Shown piece after piece: positions 35,074-44,429 of a stretch of DNA of 64,000 nucleotides (position 1 is its first letter; every line of letters begins with the position of its first letter). Source of the DNA: Candidatus Babeliales bacterium (GTDB lineage: Bacteria; Babelota; Babeliae; Babelales; Vermiphilaceae); contig DASZBJ010000017.1 of the NCBI GenBank assembly GCA_035944115.1, positions 62,001-126,000 of the forward strand, given 5' to 3'. Made by a program: the position numbers and the translations under genes. Under the pieces are notes generated by a model that was given only the letters and a program-made list of their open reading frames with translations, ran no database searches and was not told the DNA's origin.

Positions 35074-35466
35074 TTAAAATATTTTTCTATCTTGTTCTAG
35101 GCGTTTTACTCTCTTATTACGTCCCTGGTTTCTTGCTAAGTGTTCTGCTAATTGATTCTCGTATGTTGTACCCAATGCATCAAATGCTCTCCTCGCAGAT
35201 TGACTATCCCCTATCGCACGCCGATCAAGCCCCTTCACCAATGTATCTGAACACTCTCCTGATTCCCGCATACAAGCAACCACTCTATTTTGGGGGGTCC
35301 CATCAGACACAACATATCCGACACACGCAAGGGACTCAAACCTCCTCAACGCCTTGCCATTAAATGTTGCAACAAAACTCACCTCTTCAGCGCCATTATC
35401 CTGTGCTGCATGCAAAGATACTGCACAGACAATAGCAAACATCACAATAATCTTATTACCCAACAT
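35074..35466 (-). CDS. Small exported protein
   Basis: Unknown function; 130 residues with a signal peptide (MLGNKIIVMFAIVCAVSLHA) and AAAGG before the ATG. The mature part has three cysteines (SLACVG, VVACMRE, GECSD) and a very basic C-terminal helix ending in RNKRVKRLEQDRKIF. It sits between the acyl-CoA synthetase and the WD40 cluster, on the same strand as the latter, and could be the last gene of that run or independent. Confidence 0.65.
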   Translation of the reverse strand: MLGNKIIVMFAIVCAVSLHAAQDNGAEEVSFVATFNGKALRRFESLACVGYVVSDGTPQNRVVACMRESGECSDTLVKGLDRRAIGDSQSARRAFDALGTTYENQLAEHLARNQGRNKRVKRLEQDRKIF

Positions 35467-35573
35467 ATAAAAAACCTTTCAAATAAAAACTCAATAGCAT
35501 TATGACTTAATAGTACGCAGTTTTTGAAAAATTTTAATGTTTTTTGTTGCCTCACAATGATACATTCCGGTTA

Positions 35574-37316
35574 TTAATACCCAGGCATCCCACCAAGACC
35601 AAGATCCGCCGCTGGTGCCATCGCAGCCTCGCCTACAACTACCTGCCTTCCTTTACTAAATGCATTATCGATACGTTGATACCGTGTTTCAAGCTCACGT
35701 GGTGATGCTGCCATTCCTGCAGCAGATTCTAAATATTGAATCCCCTGATTAATCTCATCCAATTCCGCCTGTGGAAAAAATAACATTCTTTCTGCTGCCG
35801 CACGCATCTCCTGCGCTCGATACAACATTGCCTCTCGAGAATCCGGTGTCCAAACTCGCACAGCATTATCCCAAAATGCTGCAACAATAAATTGACCTTC
35901 AGTACTAATTCCTATTTGACCCATCCTATGTCCACCAGGAGCAAGCAAATGTAATTGTGCGCCAGTCTCAACATCCAAAATTCGCACAGTTGCATCAGCA
36001 AATCCTGTGACAATAAACTTATCATCAGAGCTTATTGCTACTGATGTTATAGAATGTATATAACCCTCAAATACACGTAGTTGTTCGCCTGTCTCAATAT
36101 CCCAAATAGCTGCACTATTACTCCCGGATGATGCTGCGACAATAAACTTACCATCAGAGCTAATTACTGCTGGATCGCGTGCAGCAATTTGACTGAGTTG
36201 CTTACCTGTTTCAACATCCCAAATTAGTACGGTACCATCCCAAGCCCCTGTGACAATAAACTTGTTGTCAGAACTTATTGCTACCGATTGTATGCTATGT
36301 GTATGGCCAGTGAGTACACGGAGTTGCCTACCAGTCTCAACATCCCAAATCCGCGCAGTATAATCTTCAGATCCTGTCACAATAAACTTGTTATCAGAAC
36401 TTATTGCTACTGATGTTATTCTACTTGTATGGCCAGTGAGTACACGGAGTTGCCTACCAGTCTCAACATCCCAAATCCGCGCAGTCTTATCACTAGATCC
36501 TGTCACAATAAACTTGTTGTCAGAACTTATTGCTACTGCCCATATTAGGCCGCTATCAAGCCATAACAAATTATCTATTACAATTGTACGTTGCAATTGT
36601 CTAGTCTGAGCATTCCAAAGTGCAATGGTATTCCAATCTACTGTAACAATGAACTTGTTATCAGCACTTACTGTTACTGCATATACAGGAGTTTGATGTA
36701 ATAATGTTATTGATCTAAGAGGTATTAACGGGTCAAAAACGGTGCCTTGCGCATATTCTTCCACTATACCTGCCAACTCTTTCGGCAAAAACAGTTCCAC
36801 GTTTCGTCCAACTTCACCCATCCTCGTTTTTTTGCGTTGTTTTTTTACAACACCTTCTTTGATCTCTTCTTCTTGTGCAGCTGCTGCAGTCGCGGCCGAT
36901 GTTTTAGCAGACCTACTTGATTTCTCTGCTTCAGCAACCGATGCCTCAATAGCCTCTTGTAATTCTGCTTCCTCAATGTTTTGTGCCGCAAGATCCTGCT
37001 GTGTTGCACGATTAAATTCTGCAATCTCTCTTTCTCGCCGCAAACGTTCCTGGGCAGCTTTATAGGCTTCAAAATTGTTTTCTGTTTCCTTTGTTTCTTC
37101 TTCTTTTGCTTCTTCCTCTGCTGCTTGAGCCGCTGCTGCTACTTCTGGCCCTTGCGGCTCTTCCTCATCCTGTGATGCAGCACGCTGACGACGCGATGCA
37201 GATGCACGAAGTGCCTCCTGCCAGTTTGGCTCCTTTGGTCCTTGGCTTGCCGATTCTATTGCCAGCGGCAACAATAACACTGACCACAGCAACAGATATA
37301 TTTTATTTACTTTCAT
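35574..37316 (-). CDS. Exported WD40 propeller protein 1 with UIM-like and F-box-like motifs
   Basis: A 580-residue exported protein; ATG at 37316 behind AGGGGGAT. In order: signal peptide (1-24), low-complexity Glu/Ala coiled coil (about 30-165), a UIM-type pattern ELQEAIEASVAEAE (core Leu119, Ala122, Ser126, Glu129), an F-box-like helix LPKELAGIVEEYA (177-189), and seven WD blades (about 205-500). A C-terminal helical module begins PDSREAML and ends PAADLGLGG. Two neighbouring blades (36301-36426 and 36427-36552) are nearly identical in DNA, implying recent blade duplication. It is the last of four tandem paralogues. A host-directed ubiquitin-adaptor role is inferred from the motif order only. 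Confidence 0.85.
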   Translation of the reverse strand: MKVNKIYLLLWSVLLLPLAIESASQGPKEPNWQEALRASASRRQRAASQDEEEPQGPEVAAAAQAAEEEAKEEETKETENNFEAYKAAQERLRREREIAEFNRATQQDLAAQNIEEAELQEAIEASVAEAEKSSRSAKTSAATAAAAQEEEIKEGVVKKQRKKTRMGEVGRNVELFLPKELAGIVEEYAQGTVFDPLIPLRSITLLHQTPVYAVTVSADNKFIVTVDWNTIALWNAQTRQLQRTIVIDNLLWLDSGLIWAVAISSDNKFIVTGSSDKTARIWDVETGRQLRVLTGHTSRITSVAISSDNKFIVTGSEDYTARIWDVETGRQLRVLTGHTHSIQSVAISSDNKFIVTGAWDGTVLIWDVETGKQLSQIAARDPAVISSDGKFIVAASSGSNSAAIWDIETGEQLRVFEGYIHSITSVAISSDDKFIVTGFADATVRILDVETGAQLHLLAPGGHRMGQIGISTEGQFIVAAFWDNAVRVWTPDSREAMLYRAQEMRAAAERMLFFPQAELDEINQGIQYLESAAGMAASPRELETRYQRIDNAFSKGRQVVVGEAAMAPAADLGLGGMPGY

Positions 37317-37353
37317 TACTATCCCCCTAATACTATTCATCTTTCTAAACCGC

Positions 37354-39168
37354 TTAATATTTCGACGGTAAACCACCAAGACCAAGATCCGCCGCTGGTG
37401 CTATTGCAGCTTCTCCTAAAGCTATTTCCATTCCCTTGTTAAATGCGTCTTCAATTTGTTTATATCGTTTCTCAAGATTGCTTGCTAAAGTTGCCGTTCC
37501 TTCAACAGATTTTAAATATTGGATTCCCTGATTAATTTCATCTAATTGTGTATGTGGAAAATAAGACATCTTCTTCGCTATTGCTTTCATTTTTTCCACT
37601 CGTTCTAACATCGCCTCCAATGAATCTGGTCGCCAAATGCAGGCTGTTCCGTCTAAATCCCCTGAAACAATAAAGCTATTCCGAGCAGCTATAGCCACAG
37701 CGTTTATTGCACTATACGCACTATGCCTCATTTTACGTAATACCACTTTAGAGGCTGTGCCCCAAACCAACACCCCTTCATCACGCCGATACCCTATAAC
37801 AATGAGTTTACCATCAGAGCTTATTGCTACAGAGGTTACCGGTATATCACCAGTAATTACATACACTTCTGCCCCCGTTGCCACATCCCAAATTCGCACT
37901 GCTCCATCCTCTGATCCCGTAACTATAAACTTGTTATCAGAGCTTATCGCTACCGAGGCTACATAACCTGTATGACCAGTGAGTACACGTATCTGTGCTC
38001 CAGTTGCAACATCCCAAATCCGCACTGTGTTATCCCAAGAGCCGCTAGCAATAAACTTGCTATCAGAACTAATTGCCACTGAACTGATTATGCCGCTATG
38101 ACCAGTGAGTACACGTATCTGTCCTCCAGTTGCTGCGTCCCAAATTCGCACTGTTTTATCCGAAGAACCGGTAATAATAAGCTTACTATCAGAACTAATT
38201 GCCACTGAATTGATTGCGCCACTATGACCAGTCAATATATGTTGCAATTTCCCCGTTTTAATAGCCCAAATAATTGCACTGCTATCTGCTGATCCTGTAA
38301 CAATAAATGTATCGTTGCGGCTTATTGCCACTCCGAATATCAGCGCTGTGTGACCAGTAAGCATATGTTGTAATCTCCCCGTCTCTGCATCCCATATTCG
38401 CGCTATACCATCTTGAGATCCCGTAACAACATGCTTGCTGTCTGCGCTTATTGCTACTGAATGTACATGATTTCGCTTCGGACCAGTTTGTTCTAAACTT
38501 GAAGATATCCAATGCAGCTCCTGTGGTATTTTTGGTGTAAAATTTGGATGCTGTAATAGTATTGATCTAACAGGAGTGAATGAATTTACACTTGAAAACG
38601 TGACTGTTGGCGCATACTGTCCTATTATCTTTGCCAACTCTTTCGGCAAACCTGTATGCATTGCTACTTCCCGCCCTACCGGCCCTAATTCTGATTTTTT
38701 AGGCTTTTTCGGGTTTTTTTCTTCACGCTCTTTGTGTTCTTCTTGTGCAGCTGCAACCAATGCCTCAGCAGACGTTCTTGATTTTTCTGTTTCAGCTATC
38801 GATGCCTCAATAGCCTCTTGCAACTCCCTGTTTTCAGTTCTTTGCGCAGCAAGATCAGCCTGCATTGCACGGTTAAATTGTTCAATTTCTTGCTCGCGCC
38901 GCAAACGTTCCTGACCGGCTTGAAACTCAGCAAACTCAGCTGCTGTTTGTTTTGATTCTTCCTCTGCCGCTTGCACCACTGCTGCTACTTCTGGCCCTTC
39001 AGGCAGCTCTTCCGCTGCTGTCGGTGATGCAGCACGCTGACGACGCGATGCAGATGCACGAAGTGCCTCCTGCCAGTTTGGCTCTTTTGGTCCTTGGCTT
39101 GCCGATTCTACTATCGATGACAAAAGTAATCCTAACCACATTAACACATATACTTTATTTACTTTCAT
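37354..39168 (-). CDS. Exported WD40 propeller protein 2 with UIM-like and F-box-like motifs
   Basis: A 604-residue paralogue; ATG at 39168 behind AGGGGAT. Residues 20-47 (ESASQGPKEPNWQEAL and on) are identical to WD40 protein 1, so the two 5' ends are a recent duplicate. Order: signal peptide, Glu-rich coiled coil, UIM-type pattern ELQEAIEASIAETE (Leu116, Ala119, Ser123, Glu126), F-box-like LPKELAKIIGQYA (174-186), seven WD blades, then the PDSLEAML helical module and the tail PAADLGLGG. An insert between F-box-like helix and blade 1 is longer than in protein 1. Predicted secreted; partners unknown. Confidence 0.85.
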   Translation of the reverse strand: MKVNKVYVLMWLGLLLSSIVESASQGPKEPNWQEALRASASRRQRAASPTAAEELPEGPEVAAVVQAAEEESKQTAAEFAEFQAGQERLRREQEIEQFNRAMQADLAAQRTENRELQEAIEASIAETEKSRTSAEALVAAAQEEHKEREEKNPKKPKKSELGPVGREVAMHTGLPKELAKIIGQYAPTVTFSSVNSFTPVRSILLQHPNFTPKIPQELHWISSSLEQTGPKRNHVHSVAISADSKHVVTGSQDGIARIWDAETGRLQHMLTGHTALIFGVAISRNDTFIVTGSADSSAIIWAIKTGKLQHILTGHSGAINSVAISSDSKLIITGSSDKTVRIWDAATGGQIRVLTGHSGIISSVAISSDSKFIASGSWDNTVRIWDVATGAQIRVLTGHTGYVASVAISSDNKFIVTGSEDGAVRIWDVATGAEVYVITGDIPVTSVAISSDGKLIVIGYRRDEGVLVWGTASKVVLRKMRHSAYSAINAVAIAARNSFIVSGDLDGTACIWRPDSLEAMLERVEKMKAIAKKMSYFPHTQLDEINQGIQYLKSVEGTATLASNLEKRYKQIEDAFNKGMEIALGEAAIAPAADLGLGGLPSKY

Positions 39169-39205
39169 TACTATCCCCTTAATACTATTCATCTTTCTAA
39201 ACCGC

Positions 39206-40801
39206 TTAATATTTCGATGGTAAACCACCAAAACCTAAATCTGCTGCTGGCGCTATCGCAGCCTCTCCTGCAGCTATTCCTCTTCCTCTGTTAAACGCAT
39301 CTTCAATACGCTGGTATCGATCTTCAAGATCTCGTGCCTCAGTTTCTGGACTAGCTGATTGTAGCTCTCTAATCCCACTTTCAATTTCTTCCAAGTGCGT
39401 ATATGGAAAATACGGCATAGCACCCGCAGTTTGAGACAACATTTGCGCGCGATCTAACATTGCCTCACGAGAATCTGGCCGCCATATTCGTGCTGTTTTG
39501 TCACCGGATCCTGTAACGACAAATCTCTCATCGCTACTTATTGCTACTGAATTGATCGGTTTTGTATGCCCTTCAAGCCTATGTACCAAATCGCCGCTTT
39601 GCACATCCCATATGCATGCTGTTTTATCCCACGACCCCGTAACTACAAAACTACCATCACCACTTATCGCTACTGACATGATCCAATTTGTACCGCCTCC
39701 AAGCGTATGCCGTAACTTACCTGTCTGCGCATCCCATATATATACTGTTTTATCTTGAGCTCTCGTAACTATAAAACTACCATCGTTACTTATTGCTACT
39801 GAAGTTACTCCCTCTTTATGACCTTCAAGCCTATGTCGTAACTCGCCTGTCTGCACATCCCATATACACACTGTTTTATCCAAAGAGCCGGTAACTATCA
39901 ATCTATTATCGCTACTTATTGCTACTGCAGCGACTCCACCTCTATGGCCTTCAAGCCTATGTCGTAACTCGCCTGTTTGCGCATCCCATACACACAGTGT
40001 TTTATCTCCAGATCCGGTAACTATAAATCTATTATCGCTGCTTATTGCTACTGCAGCAACTCTCTCTTTATGACCTTCAAGCCTATGCCGTAATGTGCCT
40101 GTCTGCGCATCCCAAATAATTGCTGTTTTATCTTGAGATCCGGTAACTATACATCTATTATCGCTACTTATTGCTACTGAAGTTAGAGGACCTTTATGCC
40201 CATAGAGCTCATGCCGTTGCACACCAGTTGCAGCATCCCAAACAGTTGCAGTATTACCCCAAGGTGTGGTAACTATAAATCTATCATCACTACTTATTGC
40301 TACTGCATGAACTTCACCTTTATCGATTAACTCTGTTGACCCAATCCGTATTAATGGATTCAAAAATGCATGGCCTGTATAACCCTCTATTAAACCCACT
40401 AATTCTTTTGGCAAATTTATATGTTCTAATACCTTCTTGCCAACTTTCCCCAGCCCTGTCTTTTTATTTTTTTTAACAGCTGATGTTGCAGCTGCTTCTT
40501 GCACCGCTGCGGCCGCAGCAGATCCTCGTCGTGGTGACGCTGGTTGTGATCGCTGCGCTTGCCCTATTGATGCTTCAATAGCTTGTGCTGACTCCGCTTG
40601 CTCAATTCTTCGCGCAACAGCCCCTTGCTCTTGCTTCCGCTCAAATTCTGCAAGCTCTCTTGCTCGCTGCAAACGCCCTTGACCTTCTTGAAAAGCAGCA
40701 AACTCAGCTGCTGTTTGTTTTGAATCTTCTTCTGCCGCATTAATCATAGATGGCAACAATAACGTTGCCCACATTATCAGATATACTTTATTTAATTTCA
40801 T
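39206..40801 (-). CDS. Exported WD40 propeller protein 3 (degenerate UIM-like motif)
   Basis: A 531-residue paralogue with signal peptide MKLNKVYLIMWATLLLPSMINA. Its coiled coil is shorter and the UIM-type pattern is weak (QAIEASIGQAQ, with Ala74 and Ser78 but no Leu or acidic end). The F-box-like helix LPKELVGLIEGYT (130-142) is kept. Seven very regular blades follow, many ending DKTxxIWDxQTG. The C-terminal PDSREAML module and PAADLGFGG tail match the others. The closest sequence relative by signal peptide is WD40 protein 4. Its leader, 40802-40930, is nearly the same as the leader of protein 4 at 42807-42935. Confidence 0.85.
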   Translation of the reverse strand: MKLNKVYLIMWATLLLPSMINAAEEDSKQTAAEFAAFQEGQGRLQRARELAEFERKQEQGAVARRIEQAESAQAIEASIGQAQRSQPASPRRGSAAAAAVQEAAATSAVKKNKKTGLGKVGKKVLEHINLPKELVGLIEGYTGHAFLNPLIRIGSTELIDKGEVHAVAISSDDRFIVTTPWGNTATVWDAATGVQRHELYGHKGPLTSVAISSDNRCIVTGSQDKTAIIWDAQTGTLRHRLEGHKERVAAVAISSDNRFIVTGSGDKTLCVWDAQTGELRHRLEGHRGGVAAVAISSDNRLIVTGSLDKTVCIWDVQTGELRHRLEGHKEGVTSVAISNDGSFIVTRAQDKTVYIWDAQTGKLRHTLGGGTNWIMSVAISGDGSFVVTGSWDKTACIWDVQSGDLVHRLEGHTKPINSVAISSDERFVVTGSGDKTARIWRPDSREAMLDRAQMLSQTAGAMPYFPYTHLEEIESGIRELQSASPETEARDLEDRYQRIEDAFNRGRGIAAGEAAIAPAADLGFGGLPSKY

Positions 40802-40928
40802 CGCTACTGCCCCCTTAATGACAACTAACTATAATTACCATAACAGTAGCAAATCAAAACCATTAAAATCAACAATAGTTACAATAAGAAATTTTGGCGC
40901 ACTGACGTAAGAAAAAAACAAGCACCAA

Positions 40929-40984
40929 TTATCCCCCTTTAATAACCGCTAATGGCACCATGCGCGCTACCTTCTTGGCAATTT
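40929..40984 (-). pseudogene. Duplicated 3' end of rtcB
   Basis: Read on the minus strand this encodes (E)IAKKVARMVPLAVIKGG and stop, identical in protein to the end of the intact rtcB at 42934. Similarity continues through the leader of WD40 protein 3. It marks the boundary of a tandem duplication that copied rtcB's end together with the adjoining WD40 gene. Confidence 0.85.
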
Positions 40985-41017
40985 CCGTAGGAGGTTGGCG
41001 AAAGACAAATAAGAAAA

Positions 41018-41052
41018 TGCCCAAACGCGCGCACGTGTACGCATTTGGGCAA
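41018..41052 (-). terminator. Terminator of WD40 gene 4
   Basis: TGCCCAAACGCG pairs with CGCATTTGGGCA (one mismatch) around a ten-base loop, followed on the minus strand by TTTTCTTATTTG. It lies about 25 bases past the stop at 41076 and separates WD40 protein 4 from the rtcB fragment and WD40 protein 3. Confidence 0.8.
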
Positions 41053-41075
41053 CATAATCATTATATAAAGATGTT

Positions 41076-42806
41076 TTAATAGTAAGGAATTCCACCAAGA
41101 CCTAAATCCGCTGCCGGACTCACCATACTTTCCTCTATCGCTATTTGCTTTCCCTTGTTAAATGCTTCTTCAATAGATCCATATATGATTGCATGTTGCG
41201 GTAGATCGGTTCGATCAGCTGACTGTAATTTTGGAATTTCTCTCTCAATTTTCTCTAACAGCGCACGTGGAAAGTATCTCATTGCACGAGCAGCTTCCTG
41301 AAATAGGTGAGCGCGTTTTAGCATTTCTTCACGAGAATCTGGCCGCCAAATTAGTAGACGCCCATCGACTTCTCCCGTAACTATATAGCTATCATCATAG
41401 CTTATGGCTACTGAGGTCACTGAACCTGCGTCAAGCACATGTTTCCGCTCTCCTGTTGCAACACCCCAAATCGTTGTCTTTCCATCAGATCCGATAACTA
41501 TAAATGTATCATCATTGCTTATCACTACTGAACTTTCTGTCCTTGAGTTTCCTTTGAGCACATGTTTCCGCTCTCCTGTTACAACATCCCAAATAGCGGC
41601 AGCTCCATAATCAAATCCGGTAACTATAAATGTATCATCATGACTTATCGCTACTGCATGTATCGAATTCCTATCTCCTTCGAGCACATGTTTTCGATTT
41701 CCTGTTGCAACATCCCAAACAGCGGCAGTTTCATCATAAGATCCGGTAACTATAAACGCACCATCATGACTTATCGCTACTGACTTTACTGCCCTTGTGT
41801 GTCCTTCGAGCACATGTTTCCGATTTCCTGTTGCAACATCCCAAATAGCCGCAGTATTATCATTAGATCCAGTAACTATAAATGCACCATCATTGCTTAT
41901 CGCTACTGAGGCTACTCCGGCTGTGTGTCCTTTGAGCACATATCTCCGCCTACCTGTTGCAGCATCCCAAATAGCTGCAGTATGATCTTGAGATCCGGTA
42001 ACTATAAATGTATCATCATTACTTATCGCTACTGAATCTACCGGATGCTCATGCCCTCTCAGCACATATCGACGCCTACCTGTTGTAACATCCCAAATAG
42101 CCGCAGTATTATCAGCAGATCCGGTAACTATAAATCTATCATTATTACTTATCACTGCAGTATTGACTGCTTGGGAATGACCTCTAAGTATATGCTTCAT
42201 ATTGCCGGTTTTAGCATCCCAAATAGCTGCAGTTCCATTCTTAGCCCCGAAATTCCATCGTAGCGATGGTGATTGCCCCCAAGATCCTGAAACGATAAAG
42301 CTATTATCGTGACTTATCGCTACTGAGCTCACCGGACCATTGAAATGTAAGCGTGTTGATTGAATAAATATTGATGGATCCAAAAAGCCACGGGGTGCAT
42401 CCATATAGTCTTCTACGATACTTAACAATACATCCGGCAAAATATCAAGTTCCTTTATTTTCCTACCAACTTTGCCTAATCTGACCGCTTTACTCTTTTT
42501 AACAGCTGGAATCCCTGATTTTTCCTCCACCGCTGCGGCTACTGATGCAGCAGGCTGTTTTGATTTCTCTTGATCAGCTACTGATGCTTCAAGCGCCTCC
42601 TGCAATTCTCTTTTCTCAGTTTTTTGTGCGGCAAGCTCTTGCTCCGTTTGACGGTTAAATTCTGCAATTTCCGGCTCTCGCCGCAAACGTTCCTGGTCTG
42701 CTTTAAACTCAGCTGCTGTTTGTTTTATTTCTTCTTCTGCCGTATTAATCATAGATGGCAACAATAACGCTGCCCAGATTACCAGATATACTTTATTTGA
42801 TTTCAT
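41076..42806 (-). CDS. Exported WD40 propeller protein 4 with UIM-like and F-box-like motifs
   Basis: A 576-residue paralogue, first of the four in transcription order, 127 bases after rtcB. Signal peptide MKSNKVYLVIWAALLLPSMINT, charged coiled coil, UIM-type pattern ELQEALEASVADQE (Leu68, Ala71, Ser75, Asp78), then F-box-like LPDVLLSIVEDYM (123-135). It has eight WD-type units rather than seven; the first and the last two are irregular. The last blade runs into PDSREEML and the tail PAADLGLGG. It has its own terminator, unlike the closely spaced genes 1-3. With rtcB beside it, this is probably the ancestral copy. Confidence 0.85.
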   Translation of the reverse strand: MKSNKVYLVIWAALLLPSMINTAEEEIKQTAAEFKADQERLRREPEIAEFNRQTEQELAAQKTEKRELQEALEASVADQEKSKQPAASVAAAVEEKSGIPAVKKSKAVRLGKVGRKIKELDILPDVLLSIVEDYMDAPRGFLDPSIFIQSTRLHFNGPVSSVAISHDNSFIVSGSWGQSPSLRWNFGAKNGTAAIWDAKTGNMKHILRGHSQAVNTAVISNNDRFIVTGSADNTAAIWDVTTGRRRYVLRGHEHPVDSVAISNDDTFIVTGSQDHTAAIWDAATGRRRYVLKGHTAGVASVAISNDGAFIVTGSNDNTAAIWDVATGNRKHVLEGHTRAVKSVAISHDGAFIVTGSYDETAAVWDVATGNRKHVLEGDRNSIHAVAISHDDTFIVTGFDYGAAAIWDVVTGERKHVLKGNSRTESSVVISNDDTFIVIGSDGKTTIWGVATGERKHVLDAGSVTSVAISYDDSYIVTGEVDGRLLIWRPDSREEMLKRAHLFQEAARAMRYFPRALLEKIEREIPKLQSADRTDLPQHAIIYGSIEEAFNKGKQIAIEESMVSPAADLGLGGIPYY

Positions 42807-42933
42807 CGCTACTCCTCACTTAATGACAACTCACTAGAATTACCATAACAGTAGCAGATTGAAACCATTAAAATCAACAATAGTTGCAATAAGAAATATC
42901 GGCACGCTGATGCAAGAAAAAAACAAGGACCTA

Positions 42934-44394
42934 TTATCCCCCTTTAATAACCGCTAAAGGCACCATTCGAGCTACCTTCTTGGCAATTCCAGCGCCATCC
43001 ACCACCGCTACCACGTTGTCCACATCTTTATACGCGATTGGTGCCTCTTCTGCCAGGCCCGCATTGGATTCGCATTTAATGATGATCCCAAGCGCCTCCA
43101 TTTCTCGACGTAAATTAGAGCCTGCCACATTATTTTTCGCTTCCATGCGAGACATTCTTCTCCCTGCGCCATGACATGAGCTACCCAAAGAAACGTTCAT
43201 ACCTGTATCGGTTCCCACAAGTACATATGACGCTGTGCCCATAGTACCGGGAATAAGCACTGGCTGACCAACATCTCTATAATCAGAAGGCAATTCGATA
43301 AACCCTGGACCAAATGCGCGTGTTGCTCCCTTGCGATGCATTATTAACTGTGTTTTTGCGCCATCGATTATATGATCTTCTACTTTGCCAATGTTATGCG
43401 AAACATCATACAAAAGGTCAAGATCAGTATCTCTGCCAACAACCGATTTAAATGCCTTGCGCACTGAGTGGGCGATAAGATGTCGATTGGCCCAGGCAAA
43501 ATTGGAACCTGCAACCATTGCTGCAAAATAGTTACGAGCAATTGCAGATTCAAAGGGCGCACAGACTAATTCCCTATCAGGCAATGTGATGCCAAAATTC
43601 TTCACCTCTTTCATCATCAGACGCACATAATCGGTGCAAATTTGATGACCAAGACCGCGAGAGCCGCAATGAATCATCACCGTCACAGAACCTTCAGATA
43701 ACCCAAACGCTTGCGCCGTTTTTTGATCATAGATCTGATCTACTCTTTGCACTTCCAAAAAGTGGTTACCGGATCCTAAAGTACCTAATTGATCTGCGCC
43801 ACGATTTTTTGCGAACTCAGAAACCATATCCGGATCCGCTCCACGCATGCGCCCTTTTTCTTCGCAAAACGCTAAATCACGATTAGTGCCAAATCCTTGC
43901 TGCACCATATATTCAGCGCCATGCATTAGGACATTATCCAAATCCTTTTTGGACAGCTCTAAATTACCACCACGACCAACACCTGAAGGCACTGCATCAA
44001 ATAACGCCGTTGCCAACTTTTCCATGTACGGTTTCAGCTCCTCATAACTTTTATTGGCAACCAACAAACGAACGCCACAATTAATATCGTATCCAATACC
44101 GCCGGGAGAAATTACGCCACCTTGATCGATTGCCATCCCTGCAACACCACCAATCGGAAAGCCATATCCTTGATGAATGTCGGGCATTGCATATGCATAT
44201 TTTTGGATCCCCGGTAGCGTTGCCACATGGGTTAATTGCAACAAAGAGCGATCATCTAAAATGTCATCAAGCATAGACTCATGCGTAAATACCCGTGCGG
44301 GTACACGCATATCACTGCGAAACGATTGCGGAATATCCCATGTATACTCATCAACTTGTACTAAATCATATTTTGTTACTGGACGTTCAGCCAT
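42934..44394 (-). CDS. rtcB: RNA ligase RtcB
   Basis: GTP-dependent RNA ligase that joins 2',3'-cyclic phosphate ends to 5'-OH ends. The 486 residues hold the family blocks MPDIHQGYGFPIGGVAG, GGIGYDINCGVRLL (Mn-binding Asp/Cys), LGSGNHFLEVQ and IHCGSRGLGHQ. The guanylated His region sits near SCHGAGRRMSR. AGGA precedes the ATG. It is downstream of archease with 35 bases between them, the usual partner pair. In bacteria RtcB heals damaged tRNA or rRNA; the pairing supports an RNA-repair role. Confidence 0.95.
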   Translation of the reverse strand: MAERPVTKYDLVQVDEYTWDIPQSFRSDMRVPARVFTHESMLDDILDDRSLLQLTHVATLPGIQKYAYAMPDIHQGYGFPIGGVAGMAIDQGGVISPGGIGYDINCGVRLLVANKSYEELKPYMEKLATALFDAVPSGVGRGGNLELSKKDLDNVLMHGAEYMVQQGFGTNRDLAFCEEKGRMRGADPDMVSEFAKNRGADQLGTLGSGNHFLEVQRVDQIYDQKTAQAFGLSEGSVTVMIHCGSRGLGHQICTDYVRLMMKEVKNFGITLPDRELVCAPFESAIARNYFAAMVAGSNFAWANRHLIAHSVRKAFKSVVGRDTDLDLLYDVSHNIGKVEDHIIDGAKTQLIMHRKGATRAFGPGFIELPSDYRDVGQPVLIPGTMGTASYVLVGTDTGMNVSLGSSCHGAGRRMSRMEAKNNVAGSNLRREMEALGIIIKCESNAGLAEEAPIAYKDVDNVVAVVDGAGIAKKVARMVPLAVIKGG

Positions 44395-44429
44395 AATTAT
44401 TCCTTTTTAATGTATAATTTCACTCACCA

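Noticed and set aside
35900-42300. Regular direct repeats of about 126-129 bp that could be mistaken for a CRISPR array or satellite
   Set aside because: The repeats are in frame and encode WD40 blades; there are no constant repeats separated by unique spacers.
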